Of a stretch of 64,000 nt of DNA, positions 45,294 to 53,713 are shown in pieces. Position 1 is the stretch's first letter; every line of letters begins with the position of its first letter. The stretch comes from Flavihumibacter cheonanensis (GTDB lineage: Bacteria > Bacteroidota > Bacteroidia > Chitinophagales > Chitinophagaceae). The DNA lies in NCBI RefSeq assembly GCF_022352215.1, contig NZ_JAKRWF010000001.1:1488001-1552000 (forward strand). Direction: 5' to 3'. A model generated the notes under the pieces. It was not told the origin of the DNA. It saw only the letters and a list, made by a program, of their open reading frames with translations, and made no database searches. Both the position numbers and the translations under genes were made by a program.

Positions 45294-46139
45294 ATGGCAA
45301 TGGATTTGGGAAAGATTAAGGTAGCCATTCTGGATCTCTATGAGGGGCTGGAAAACCAGGGAATGCGTTGTATTCGAGAAATTTTGAACCTGTATGCAGA
45401 TCAGCACCAGTTGGATCTGGAATGGGATGAATTTGAAGTACGCCTGAAGCAGCAGACACCCGATCTAAGCTATGATATTTATATATCAAGCGGAGGCCCC
45501 GGATCTCCACTCGAAAGTGAAGGATCAGCCTGGGAAGCAGCCTATTTTGACTGGCTGCGATCCGTAGAAAATTTCAATACCAATCCTTTACATCCCCGTA
45601 AGAAACAAGTATTCTTCATTTGCCATTCCTATCAGCTTGCCTGCCGGCATTATGGTGTTGGAGAAGTGACAGCCCGGAAATCTACCGCATTTGGTGTTTT
45701 CCCTGTTCACATGCTGCCAGGTGCAGAGAAAGAACCCGTTTTTCAGAATCTTAAAGATCCCTTTTATGCGGTAGACAGTCGCGATTACCAGGTGATCCGT
45801 CCCAACTATAACCGCATCCGCCAGATGGGCGGAAAAATTCTGGCAATCGAAAAGGAAAGACCACATGTGCCGCTTGAACGTGCCATGATGGCCTTCCGTT
45901 TTAACGAATATATGGTGGGCACACAATTCCATCCGGAAGCGGACGCCATTGGTATGAGTATGTACCTGCAGCGGGATGACAAAAAGGAAACAGTGATCAA
46001 AAGTCATGGATTTGAGAAATGGCAAAGTATGATCGAACACCTGAATGATCCGGATAAAATCCTGTTCACCTATTCCCAGGTGCTTCCCAATTTTCTAAAT
46101 CATGCAATCGGACAATTAGCCTTCGAAGAAGCCGGATAA
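45294..46139 (+). CDS. Class I glutamine amidotransferase domain protein
   Basis: Stand-alone GATase1 of 281 residues that would release ammonia from glutamine or a related amide. The catalytic triad is visible: C110 in FFICHSYQLAC, and H213 and E215 in GTQFHPEAD. SSGGPGSPLE is the oxyanion strand. The nucleophile elbow reads CHSYQ instead of the usual CxGxQ. It lacks a synthetase domain, so it must serve a partner, perhaps one of the ligases nearby. ATG at 45294 is preferred to a frame starting in the repeat, and to ATG at 45300, because of the promoter spacing. Confidence 0.87.
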   Translation: MAMDLGKIKVAILDLYEGLENQGMRCIREILNLYADQHQLDLEWDEFEVRLKQQTPDLSYDIYISSGGPGSPLESEGSAWEAAYFDWLRSVENFNTNPLHPRKKQVFFICHSYQLACRHYGVGEVTARKSTAFGVFPVHMLPGAEKEPVFQNLKDPFYAVDSRDYQVIRPNYNRIRQMGGKILAIEKERPHVPLERAMMAFRFNEYMVGTQFHPEADAIGMSMYLQRDDKKETVIKSHGFEKWQSMIEHLNDPDKILFTYSQVLPNFLNHAIGQLAFEEAG

Positions 46140-46178
46140 AAGCGGCAATTCTGTATCTTCAGACAAAGGCAAAATTTT

Positions 46179-47372
46179 ATGGTTTCATCCTGGAGAACTT
46201 CTTTTAACCAGCAATTCACCAAAGAACGATACGAAGCATTTTTATATGACCTGAACAATGCCTATCCTGGTGCGATCGAATTCCGTGTGGCAGAAACCCC
46301 TATACTGGCTGATAAGGCTTTCAAGCAGAAAGTATTGGATGCCTGCGAAAGCATTGTAGACCGAATACTTGAGCCGGATTTCAAAACGATCACCGAACGC
46401 AGCATCCCTCCGGCAGAAAGGGTACCACATGAAACACCGTTCGCACACATGATTGCATTTGATTTCGGCATTTGCGAAAATGAACAAAAAGAACTGGAAC
46501 CGCAACTGATAGAAATGCAGGGGTTCCCTACCCTATTCGGATTCCAAGTATATTACCCGGAAGTACTGCGACGTCATTTTGAAATACCGGAAAATTATTC
46601 TCAATTTCTAGGAGGATATACCAAAGAAACCTACCTGGAAGAATTGCAGTCCATTGTACTTGGAACGCATCAGCCGGAAGAAGTAATTCTCCTGGAAATC
46701 AAACCACAGGAACAAAAAACCCGGATCGATTTTTATTGTACCCAAACCTATCTGGGTATCCAACCGGTATGCATAACCGAACTGGAACAGGAAGGCAAGG
46801 CGCTTTATTATACAAAAGATGATAAAAGAATACGCATAAAGCGCATATACAACCGCGTTATATTTGATGACCTGAACGCTCAGAAAGATCAGTTGGGATC
46901 CTATATTGATATCACCCAGGATCTCGATGTGGAATGGGTTCCGCATCCCAACTGGTTTTACCGGATCAGCAAGTTCACCATGCCTTTAATCAAACATCCT
47001 TATATACCTCCTACTTATTTCCTGAATGAGTTGGAAAGTCTGCCTGCTGATTTAAGTCAGTATGTACTAAAACCACTCTTCTCCTTTGCCGGACAGGGAG
47101 TGGTTATTGATATCAGTCCGGATGATATCAGTGACATTAAAGATCCTCAAAACTGGATCCTGCAGAAAAAAGTACACTATGCGGATGTAATCCCAACACC
47201 AGATATACCTGCCAAAGCTGAAATCCGCATCATGTATCTCTGGAAGGAAGGATGGGAACGCCCCAAACCCGCTATTAACCTGGCGCGCCTCAGCAAAGGA
47301 AAGATGATCGGTGTCCGCTACAACAAAGACAAAGAATGGGTGGGGGGATCTGTCTGTTTTTTTGAACAATAA
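46179..47372 (+). CDS. Diverged ATP-grasp-like protein, function unknown
   Basis: 397 residues, not assignable to a named family by eye, but with ATP-grasp features: K298 and the glycine loop in YVLKPLFSFAGQGVV, a following strand WILQKKVHYADVIPT (K330/K331 region), and a possible metal-binding end INLARLSKGKMIGVRYN. QLIEMQGFPTLFGFQ near residue 110 is another conserved-looking block. No signal peptide. It lies 39 bases behind the glutamine amidotransferase gene and 11 before a cupin gene. I infer an ATP-dependent ligase working with the amidotransferase; this needs a profile search. Confidence 0.7.
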   Translation: MVSSWRTSFNQQFTKERYEAFLYDLNNAYPGAIEFRVAETPILADKAFKQKVLDACESIVDRILEPDFKTITERSIPPAERVPHETPFAHMIAFDFGICENEQKELEPQLIEMQGFPTLFGFQVYYPEVLRRHFEIPENYSQFLGGYTKETYLEELQSIVLGTHQPEEVILLEIKPQEQKTRIDFYCTQTYLGIQPVCITELEQEGKALYYTKDDKRIRIKRIYNRVIFDDLNAQKDQLGSYIDITQDLDVEWVPHPNWFYRISKFTMPLIKHPYIPPTYFLNELESLPADLSQYVLKPLFSFAGQGVVIDISPDDISDIKDPQNWILQKKVHYADVIPTPDIPAKAEIRIMYLWKEGWERPKPAINLARLSKGKMIGVRYNKDKEWVGGSVCFFEQ

Positions 47373-47383
47373 AGAATTCCAAT

Positions 47384-47698
47384 ATGCAACACCTGGATAA
47401 CATTCCTGTAAAAGAAGTACTGCCCGGATTATTCGGAAAATTTCTGCATGGAGAAAAATCCTCTCTGGCTGTTTGGGAGATCCGTAAAGGAGCTGTACTC
47501 CCCCTTCATGCACACGAAAACGAACAAATTACCTATATACTGGAAGGCGAACTACAAATGACGATCGGAGAAAATACAACCGTTTTCAAGGCTGGAAATG
47601 TAGAGGTAATCCCTGCCAATATACCTCACAGTGCTATCGCATTGACAGACTGTAAGGTTATTGACAGCTGGGCTCCGGTTCGGGAAGCCTATCGTTAA
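47384..47698 (+). CDS. Small cupin-domain protein
   Basis: Single cupin barrel of 104 residues. Motif 1 is LPLHAHENEQITYILEGEL, giving two histidines and a glutamate; motif 2 is GNVEVIPANIPHSAIAL with the third histidine. It could bind a metal and act as isomerase, dioxygenase or sensor; the sequence does not decide. Last gene of the ligase cluster, ending two bases before the convergent RND adaptor gene. Confidence 0.9.
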   Translation: MQHLDNIPVKEVLPGLFGKFLHGEKSSLAVWEIRKGAVLPLHAHENEQITYILEGELQMTIGENTTVFKAGNVEVIPANIPHSAIALTDCKVIDSWAPVREAYR

Positions 47699-48832
47699 TT
47701 ATTCCTCTTCCGCGGAATTCTTAAGTTTCCCCAATACTGAATAAGCATTGGCGAGGACAAGTTCCTCATTTTCCAGGTTCATAGCAATACTGCTAATCGC
47801 AAGCAATCCCTTACCAGCCGATTCTGTTTCCACTTGTACCATTTCAAAGGTCAGTGGTTTCACCTGCCGGAAAACGAATTGATTGTTACCAAACCGTACA
47901 ACTGCTTCTTCAGGTACAGTAAGTGCTTTTCGTTTATCAAGAAACACAGTGGCATTCAGAAACATTCCCGGCATAAGATGATCCGGCATTTTCTCAAAAT
48001 GGCAATGTACGGTACCACTCCGGTTTTCATCTACATTGCGGGTAAAAATTAAAATTTCACCCGGATATTCGATTTCCGGCTCATCCACAAACTGCATACT
48101 AACGCGCTGGCCTACCCGAAGTTTTGCCATATCCTTTTCAAAAACTGTCAATGCGCCGTGCATATCATCCGGGTTAATCAGTTCAAACAAAACATCGGTA
48201 GGATTCACATATTTACCAATGTTCACATTCACTTTGGAAACATATCCATTAATGGGTGATCGAAGTGCCACCGATCGGGATAAATTTTCAGAGGTGAGTT
48301 GTTCAGGCTGAAGCCCAACCAGCCGCAGTTTTTCACCATACCCTTTGAGCAATACCTGCTGGCTTTCCACTTCTGTGCTCACCTGTTGCAGCACCTTATC
48401 CGCATTCACTTTGTTCTCATTGAGAATCCGCTGACGCTCCAGGTCCTGCTTGAGATAATCCAGTTTGCTTAGGGTAACCAGGTAGTCCTGCTGCAATTGC
48501 ACCAGGGCCTGATCTTCAATGGTACCGATCACCTCCCCTTTTCGAACACGCATGCCCGGTAGTAAGCGGGTTGACTTCAAATAACCTCCCAAAGGAAAAC
48601 TCACTGATACAATATTCTGCGGGGGCACATCCACCACTCCGTTTACGGTCAGTGTACTACTGATGTCTTTTGTTTCCGCTTTACCGGTTACAATTCCTGC
48701 CATTCGAAGCTGACTGCTATCCAGTTCAACCTGGTTAGTAGCTAATTCTAATGCTGTTGTTTCGGATTTGGGTGCCGCTGTATTACAAGCCGCAAATACC
48801 AATACCGAATATATAATAGATAGCTTTTTCAT
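47699..48832 (-). CDS. RND efflux periplasmic adaptor, CusB/CzcB-like
   Basis: Membrane-fusion protein joining an inner-membrane pump to an outer-membrane channel. The N-terminus is a lipoprotein signal (MKKLSIIYSVLVFAAC16). The biotinyl-lipoyl halves and the coiled-coil hairpin are visible (GGYLKSTRLLPGMRVRKGEVIGTIEDQALVQLQQDY, then RSPINGYVSKVNVNIGKYVNP), followed by the beta-barrel and membrane-proximal domains. Length 377 is normal. The gene starts five bases after the stop of the fused pump gene, so they are one operon. Heavy-metal efflux is inferred from the partner. Confidence 0.92.
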   Translation of the reverse strand: MKKLSIIYSVLVFAACNTAAPKSETTALELATNQVELDSSQLRMAGIVTGKAETKDISSTLTVNGVVDVPPQNIVSVSFPLGGYLKSTRLLPGMRVRKGEVIGTIEDQALVQLQQDYLVTLSKLDYLKQDLERQRILNENKVNADKVLQQVSTEVESQQVLLKGYGEKLRLVGLQPEQLTSENLSRSVALRSPINGYVSKVNVNIGKYVNPTDVLFELINPDDMHGALTVFEKDMAKLRVGQRVSMQFVDEPEIEYPGEILIFTRNVDENRSGTVHCHFEKMPDHLMPGMFLNATVFLDKRKALTVPEEAVVRFGNNQFVFRQVKPLTFEMVQVETESAGKGLLAISSIAMNLENEELVLANAYSVLGKLKNSAEEE

Positions 48833-48837
48833 TGTTC

Positions 48838-51800
48838 TTAATTTCCATTTACAAAGTTCATTTCAACCAATTGCATATTGTAGGATTTCACTGCATCCAG
48901 GTAATTCAGCCGGATATTAATGCTCTGATTCATTAACATGGTCCATTGCAGATAATCAATCTCTCCGTTTTCATAAGCAGCCCGTGCCTGTAACTGCAGG
49001 GCGTCTGCCTGCTTTTTTCCGGATTGTCTGAAATAATTTATCTGATCGCGTGACCTTTTCATTTCCTCTTCCAGTTGGAGTTGCCGGTACTGAAGCGACT
49101 GCCTCAAAGCGGAAGCCTGCGTAGAAGCCTGCTCTGCCTGCATTTCGGCGGCTTTTATCCGGGTGCGGGTCGCTTTCATGAACAAGGGAAGCCCCATTGT
49201 AAAATTGACAGAATGAAAGCGGTAACCCGGCCCAAAATACAGATCATCAACTCCATTTCTGGTTTGGTAACCAACAATTGACATATTGGTATATCCTACT
49301 GTAAACTCAGGAAGCATTTGCGCCTTTTCCGTTTTACCTGAAGCCCTTGCGACTTCTCCCAATTGCTCCAAATAGCGGAGTCCGGGTGAACCGGTGAACC
49401 CGGCAGCTTGTATAGGTTCCAGTAAAGGCTCCTGGTAAACAGGCTGATAATAATCAGTTGTATTTGTAAGCGCCATCAATCGTTGCTGAATCGCCCGACG
49501 GTCCAGCACCAATTGACGTAATTGCAACTGCAATTGTTCCAGCATCGCATCCGCTGTTGTTTTTTCCAACTGGTTAGATTCTCCCGTTTCTAAACGCAAG
49601 GCTGCTGCTTTTCCAAACCGACTGTAAACCGTATCGAGTGATTGCAAAACCAACTCCCGCTCCCGGATGTCGATCAATTGCAGATACAAGATCCGGATTT
49701 CTCTTTTGAGTTCATTCACCTGAATACCGGTAGCCGCTTCCTGCAATCGCTCCTGCTGAGCATACAGGTTCTTTTGAGACTTATATACTGCAGGCAATTG
49801 CAATCCCTGGTTCAGAAACAGACGATTGTCATTGAATACGGAATTAAACCGGCCATATTCAATACCCAATGCGGTTTTTGGCAACTCAAACGTTCCCGAT
49901 TGCAGCACTTTAAAATAATCCTCCTGCTGCCTGGCCGCCTTTAAACCCAGGTTTTGCCGCTCTGCCAGTACCAGCAATGAATCAAGAAGAACAGGATATT
50001 CATTTATCACTTGTGCTTGTACGTTAGCTGAACCCAAACCAGCAAGTACGATTAATACTATGGCTGGAGCCTTTTTACTTACACCCCATTTCTTTTCTAT
50101 CCACACATACAAAACAGGAAGGAGAAAGAGTGTTAGAATAGTAGCCGTTAACAAGCCGCCAATAACAACTGTTGCAAGCGGGCGTTGTACTTCAGCACCC
50201 GGACCGTGACTAAGCGCCATCGGCAAAAAGCCCAGGGAAGCAACAGATGCTGTCATTAATACCGGACGCAATCTCAAACTGGTTCCTTCCATAACAATAT
50301 CCTTTAGTGAATGATTGGCTTCTTTTTTAAGGCGATTGAATTCTGCAATCAGTACAATGCCGTTTAAAACTGCCACTCCAAATAGCGCAATAAACCCGAT
50401 GCCGGCTGAAATGCTGAAAGGCATATCACGGAGGTAGAGCGCAATGACTCCACCAATAGCTGATAATGGAATTGCTGAAAATATTAGCAGCCCGTATTTG
50501 ATGGATCCAAAAGAAAAATATAGCAGAAAAAAAATAAGCAACAATGCAACAGGTACAGCAATCATCAAACGTGCTTTCGCTTGTTGCAGGTTTTCAAACT
50601 GTCCGCCATAATGCACATAATATCCTGCTGCAAATTTAAGACTGCGATTTACTTCATTACTTAATTCACCTACTACTGATTCCACATCTCTGCCCCGAAC
50701 ATTGAAACCCACCACTATCCGGCGTTTGGCATCTTCCCGTTGAATCTGATTGGGTCCTTCCTTGATCTGAATATCTGCAACCTGGTAAAGGGGTACTTGC
50801 AAACCGGTAGGAGTAGGTACCAGCAACTGCTCAATCTGGCTGATATCCTGCCGGCCTTTTTCACTCAATCGAACCACCAGGTCAAAGCGTCTTTCATTTT
50901 CATAGATCAAACCAGCCGACTCTCCAGCAAATGCAGCGCGAATCAGGTTATTAATATCGGCAATTTGCAATTGGTAGCGGGAGATCGCAGCCCTGTTATA
51001 GGTAACCACTATTTGTGGGAGCCCTGTAACCGTTTCAACATATACATCTGCAGCCCCTTCCAGTTTACGAACTACCCCGGCCAGGTGATGCGCATAGGCT
51101 GACAATGAATCCAAATTCTCCCCAAAAATCTTACACACCACGTCCTGTCTTGCACCAGAGATCAGTTCATTGAAACGCATCTGTACCGGGAACTGGAAAC
51201 CGGCTGTAAGTCCGGGTATAGTTGCCAGTTCCTGGCTCATTTTATCCGCCAGTTCATCATAGGTTTTAGCGCTGGTCCACTCCTCTTTGGGCTTCATCTG
51301 GATGATCATATCACTCATTTCGATGGGCATGGGATCGGTTGGTATTTCCGCTGCTCCAATGCGTGTTACGATTTTTTCTATCTCTGGAAATTTGCGCAGC
51401 AGCAATCCCGCTCCCTGCTGGGATGACTCAATAGAAGTGGTCAATGAACTGCCAACCAAAACTCTTGTATCAACTGCAAAATCTCCCTCCTCCAATTCAG
51501 GAATAAACTCACCACCCAATCGCGACATCAGGAAAATGGCAAACAGGAAAAAGACCAAAGCTCCACCAACCAGCCAGGCTGGTATGGTCAACGCTTTTTG
51601 AAGCAGCGGGCGATACCAATTCACCAGTTTATCCATCAACCGATCGGAAATGGTAGGCTTATGATTGAGTTTCTTACTTAATGCCAGCGCGCTCATCATA
51701 GGAACATAAGTAACCGAAAGCAGGAAGGCACCAATGAGGGCGAAGCTAACGGTCATGGCCATGGGCCGGAACATCTTGCCTTCGATTCCAACCAGCGACA

Positions 51801-53199
51801 ATATTGGCAGGTAAACAATCAGGATGATGATCTGGCCGAATACGGCCGCATTCATCATTTTACCGGATGCATGTTCTACTTCCGTGTTCATCTCGTCCTG
51901 GCTAATATGCCGCGCTTTTTCATAGGTTTTACTATGGTAGAGCCGATGCATCACGGCCTCCACAATGATTACGGCACCATCCACAATTAGTCCGAAGTCA
52001 AGCGCACCCAAACTCATCAGGTTACCGGATACCCCAAAAATATTCATCATGATTACCGCAAAGAGCATGGCCAGCGGAATTACGGAGGCAACGATGAGTC
52101 CGGCTCTAAGATTCCCCAGGAATAAGACCAGGATAAAAACCACAATCAGGGCGCCTTCTATCAGGTTTTTTTTAACTGTAGAAATGGCATTGTCTACCAT
52201 TTTCGTACGATCGTAAAAGACTTCCAATTGCACTCCCTCTGGTAATGATTGCTCAATAATGGCAATCCGTTTTTTTACATCATTCACCACCTGGGAGGCA
52301 TTGGCACCTTTTAGCATCAATACTACTGCACCGGCAACTTCTCCTTTATCTGCGTCTACAAGCGCACCGTACCGAACCGCATGGCCGATTTTTACTTCTG
52401 CGATATCGCGCAGGTAAACCGGCAATCCGTTACTGGTATTCTTTATGTAAATGGAACGGATATCATCCAGTGAAGTTGCCAGTCCCTCTGTGCGGATAAA
52501 GAGCGCGGCTTTATTACGTTCAATATATGCGCCACCGGAATTCTGGTTATTTTTTTCCAATGCGGAAAAAACATCCGCAATGGTGAGGTTCATACTTTTC
52601 AAACGGTCAGGCATAACCGCTACTTCGTATTGCTTGAGTTTACCTCCAAAACTGCTTACATCTGCCACACCGGGAATGCCCAGTAATTGGCGACGAACAA
52701 TCCAGTCCTGGATGGAACGCAATTCAGTAAGGTCAATTTTGCTTTCGTAACCCGGCGCGGGTTTTAGTATATATTGAAACACTTCTCCCAAACCGGTTGT
52801 AGGTGGCGCTATTTCAGGAGTTCCGGCCATCTGTGGTATTTGTTCCCGGATCAGGGTAATCCGTTCTGCCACCTGCTGGCGGGCCCAGTATAAATCGATG
52901 TCATCATTAAAAACAATGGTAACCACTGACAATCCAAAGCGCGAGATAGATCGCATCTCGTGAATGCCAGGTATGTTGGCCGTGGCCTGTTCAACGGTAA
53001 AACTAATCAGGCGCTCCACTTCCGGAGCTGCCAGGGTGGGGGTAACGGTAATCACCTGTACCTGGTTACTGGTAATATCGGGCAGTGCATCAATCGGTAA
53101 CCTGGAAACCGAATAGACTCCGTATCCGATCAAACCTGCTATAAATAAACCGATAATCAGCTTGTTCCGTACGGAAAAGCGGATAATTGCATTCAACAT
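48838..53199 (-). CDS. CusA/CzcA heavy-metal RND pump fused to a TolC-like outer-membrane factor
   Basis: 1,453 residues. Residues 1-~1045 are a full heavy-metal RND pump (RLPIDALPDITSNQVQV; proton-relay acids in DFGLIVDGAVIIVEA; PVQMRFNELISGARQDV). It ends in a transmembrane helix and basic residues (LPVLYVWIEKKWG). Then comes a second hydrophobic stretch IVLIVLAGLGSANVQA with a signal-peptidase-like site before Q1063, and ~390 residues of outer-membrane efflux protein with paired coiled coils. No in-frame internal ATG marks a separate start. Cu/Ag versus Co/Zn/Cd specificity is not resolved. Such fusions occur in other Bacteroidota. Confidence 0.93.
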   Translation of the reverse strand: MLNAIIRFSVRNKLIIGLFIAGLIGYGVYSVSRLPIDALPDITSNQVQVITVTPTLAAPEVERLISFTVEQATANIPGIHEMRSISRFGLSVVTIVFNDDIDLYWARQQVAERITLIREQIPQMAGTPEIAPPTTGLGEVFQYILKPAPGYESKIDLTELRSIQDWIVRRQLLGIPGVADVSSFGGKLKQYEVAVMPDRLKSMNLTIADVFSALEKNNQNSGGAYIERNKAALFIRTEGLATSLDDIRSIYIKNTSNGLPVYLRDIAEVKIGHAVRYGALVDADKGEVAGAVVLMLKGANASQVVNDVKKRIAIIEQSLPEGVQLEVFYDRTKMVDNAISTVKKNLIEGALIVVFILVLFLGNLRAGLIVASVIPLAMLFAVIMMNIFGVSGNLMSLGALDFGLIVDGAVIIVEAVMHRLYHSKTYEKARHISQDEMNTEVEHASGKMMNAAVFGQIIILIVYLPILSLVGIEGKMFRPMAMTVSFALIGAFLLSVTYVPMMSALALSKKLNHKPTISDRLMDKLVNWYRPLLQKALTIPAWLVGGALVFFLFAIFLMSRLGGEFIPELEEGDFAVDTRVLVGSSLTTSIESSQQGAGLLLRKFPEIEKIVTRIGAAEIPTDPMPIEMSDMIIQMKPKEEWTSAKTYDELADKMSQELATIPGLTAGFQFPVQMRFNELISGARQDVVCKIFGENLDSLSAYAHHLAGVVRKLEGAADVYVETVTGLPQIVVTYNRAAISRYQLQIADINNLIRAAFAGESAGLIYENERRFDLVVRLSEKGRQDISQIEQLLVPTPTGLQVPLYQVADIQIKEGPNQIQREDAKRRIVVGFNVRGRDVESVVGELSNEVNRSLKFAAGYYVHYGGQFENLQQAKARLMIAVPVALLLIFFLLYFSFGSIKYGLLIFSAIPLSAIGGVIALYLRDMPFSISAGIGFIALFGVAVLNGIVLIAEFNRLKKEANHSLKDIVMEGTSLRLRPVLMTASVASLGFLPMALSHGPGAEVQRPLATVVIGGLLTATILTLFLLPVLYVWIEKKWGVSKKAPAIVLIVLAGLGSANVQAQVINEYPVLLDSLLVLAERQNLGLKAARQQEDYFKVLQSGTFELPKTALGIEYGRFNSVFNDNRLFLNQGLQLPAVYKSQKNLYAQQERLQEAATGIQVNELKREIRILYLQLIDIRERELVLQSLDTVYSRFGKAAALRLETGESNQLEKTTADAMLEQLQLQLRQLVLDRRAIQQRLMALTNTTDYYQPVYQEPLLEPIQAAGFTGSPGLRYLEQLGEVARASGKTEKAQMLPEFTVGYTNMSIVGYQTRNGVDDLYFGPGYRFHSVNFTMGLPLFMKATRTRIKAAEMQAEQASTQASALRQSLQYRQLQLEEEMKRSRDQINYFRQSGKKQADALQLQARAAYENGEIDYLQWTMLMNQSINIRLNYLDAVKSYNMQLVEMNFVNGN

Positions 53200-53210
53200 T
53201 TAAGTATGAT

Positions 53211-53248
53211 TTTACATGATCAATAAAAAACCGAAATGATCATGTAAA
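53211..53248. promoter_or_regulatory. 12-bp perfect inverted repeat in front of the pump gene
   Basis: TTTACATGATCA (53211-53222), 14 bases, TGATCATGTAAA (53237-53248). The right arm overlaps the stop codon of the small secreted protein gene; the pump ATG is 12 bases beyond the left arm. In RNA this forms a 12-bp hairpin with a U-rich loop; as DNA it is two TGATCA-centred half-sites. Confidence 0.65.
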
Positions 53249-53620
53249 CCTGGGAGGCTGGAAAACATGGTGGAGCGCACCGGCTCTTGGGAAGTCGGGC
53301 TGGTGAATATTAAATTCCCTTTCTATGCTTGCCTCCCTTGGGCGCAGGTCCAACTGAACCGGTTCGGAAAGCGCAACGATGGTAGTGTTAACGCAATGGG
53401 TTGTTTTGAAAGGAAGCTGACTGTCACGCTGATCGTCGTTATCCAGAATTATCTGATCTACATAATGATCAATAAAAAAATCCAACAGGGAGATGTCCTT
53501 GTTTAATGCACGATGCTCCTGAAAATGCACAATAAGAACCGGCAGTTTCAGCACCTGATGCAATTCGGTTTGTGTCAGCACCAGCAAAACCATGAAGAAA
53601 AGAGTGATTCTTGGTTTCAC
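53240..53620 (-). CDS. Small secreted protein of the metal-efflux locus
   Basis: 126 residues starting with GTG. Signal peptide MKPRITLFFMVLLVLTQTE, then LPVLIVHFQEHRALNKDISLLDFFIDHY, a block I have seen in short proteins next to Bacteroidota CusA-type pumps, and a histidine-containing tail (FNIHQPDF, HHVFQ). The function is unknown; metal binding in the periplasm is a guess from the histidines and the position directly before the pump gene. Confidence 0.75.
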   Translation of the reverse strand: MKPRITLFFMVLLVLTQTELHQVLKLPVLIVHFQEHRALNKDISLLDFFIDHYVDQIILDNDDQRDSQLPFKTTHCVNTTIVALSEPVQLDLRPREASIEREFNIHQPDFPRAGALHHVFQPPRFT

Positions 53621-53633
53621 AGGGTAAAGATAG

Positions 53634-53713
53634 GGAAGAAAGGAGGAATGGAAGAGGGAAGAATGGAAGATGGGCCATCCTTTCCTCCCTCCTCCTTTCC
53701 TCCCTCCTCCGTG
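53634..53713. repeat. Purine-rich / pyrimidine-rich inverted tract
   Basis: About 36 bases rich in GGAAGA-type units are followed by about 37 bases of CCTTTCCTCCC-type units. The halves can pair imperfectly around GATGGGCCATC. It lies between the TonB receptor gene and the small secreted protein gene and may attenuate transcription. Confidence 0.5.
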
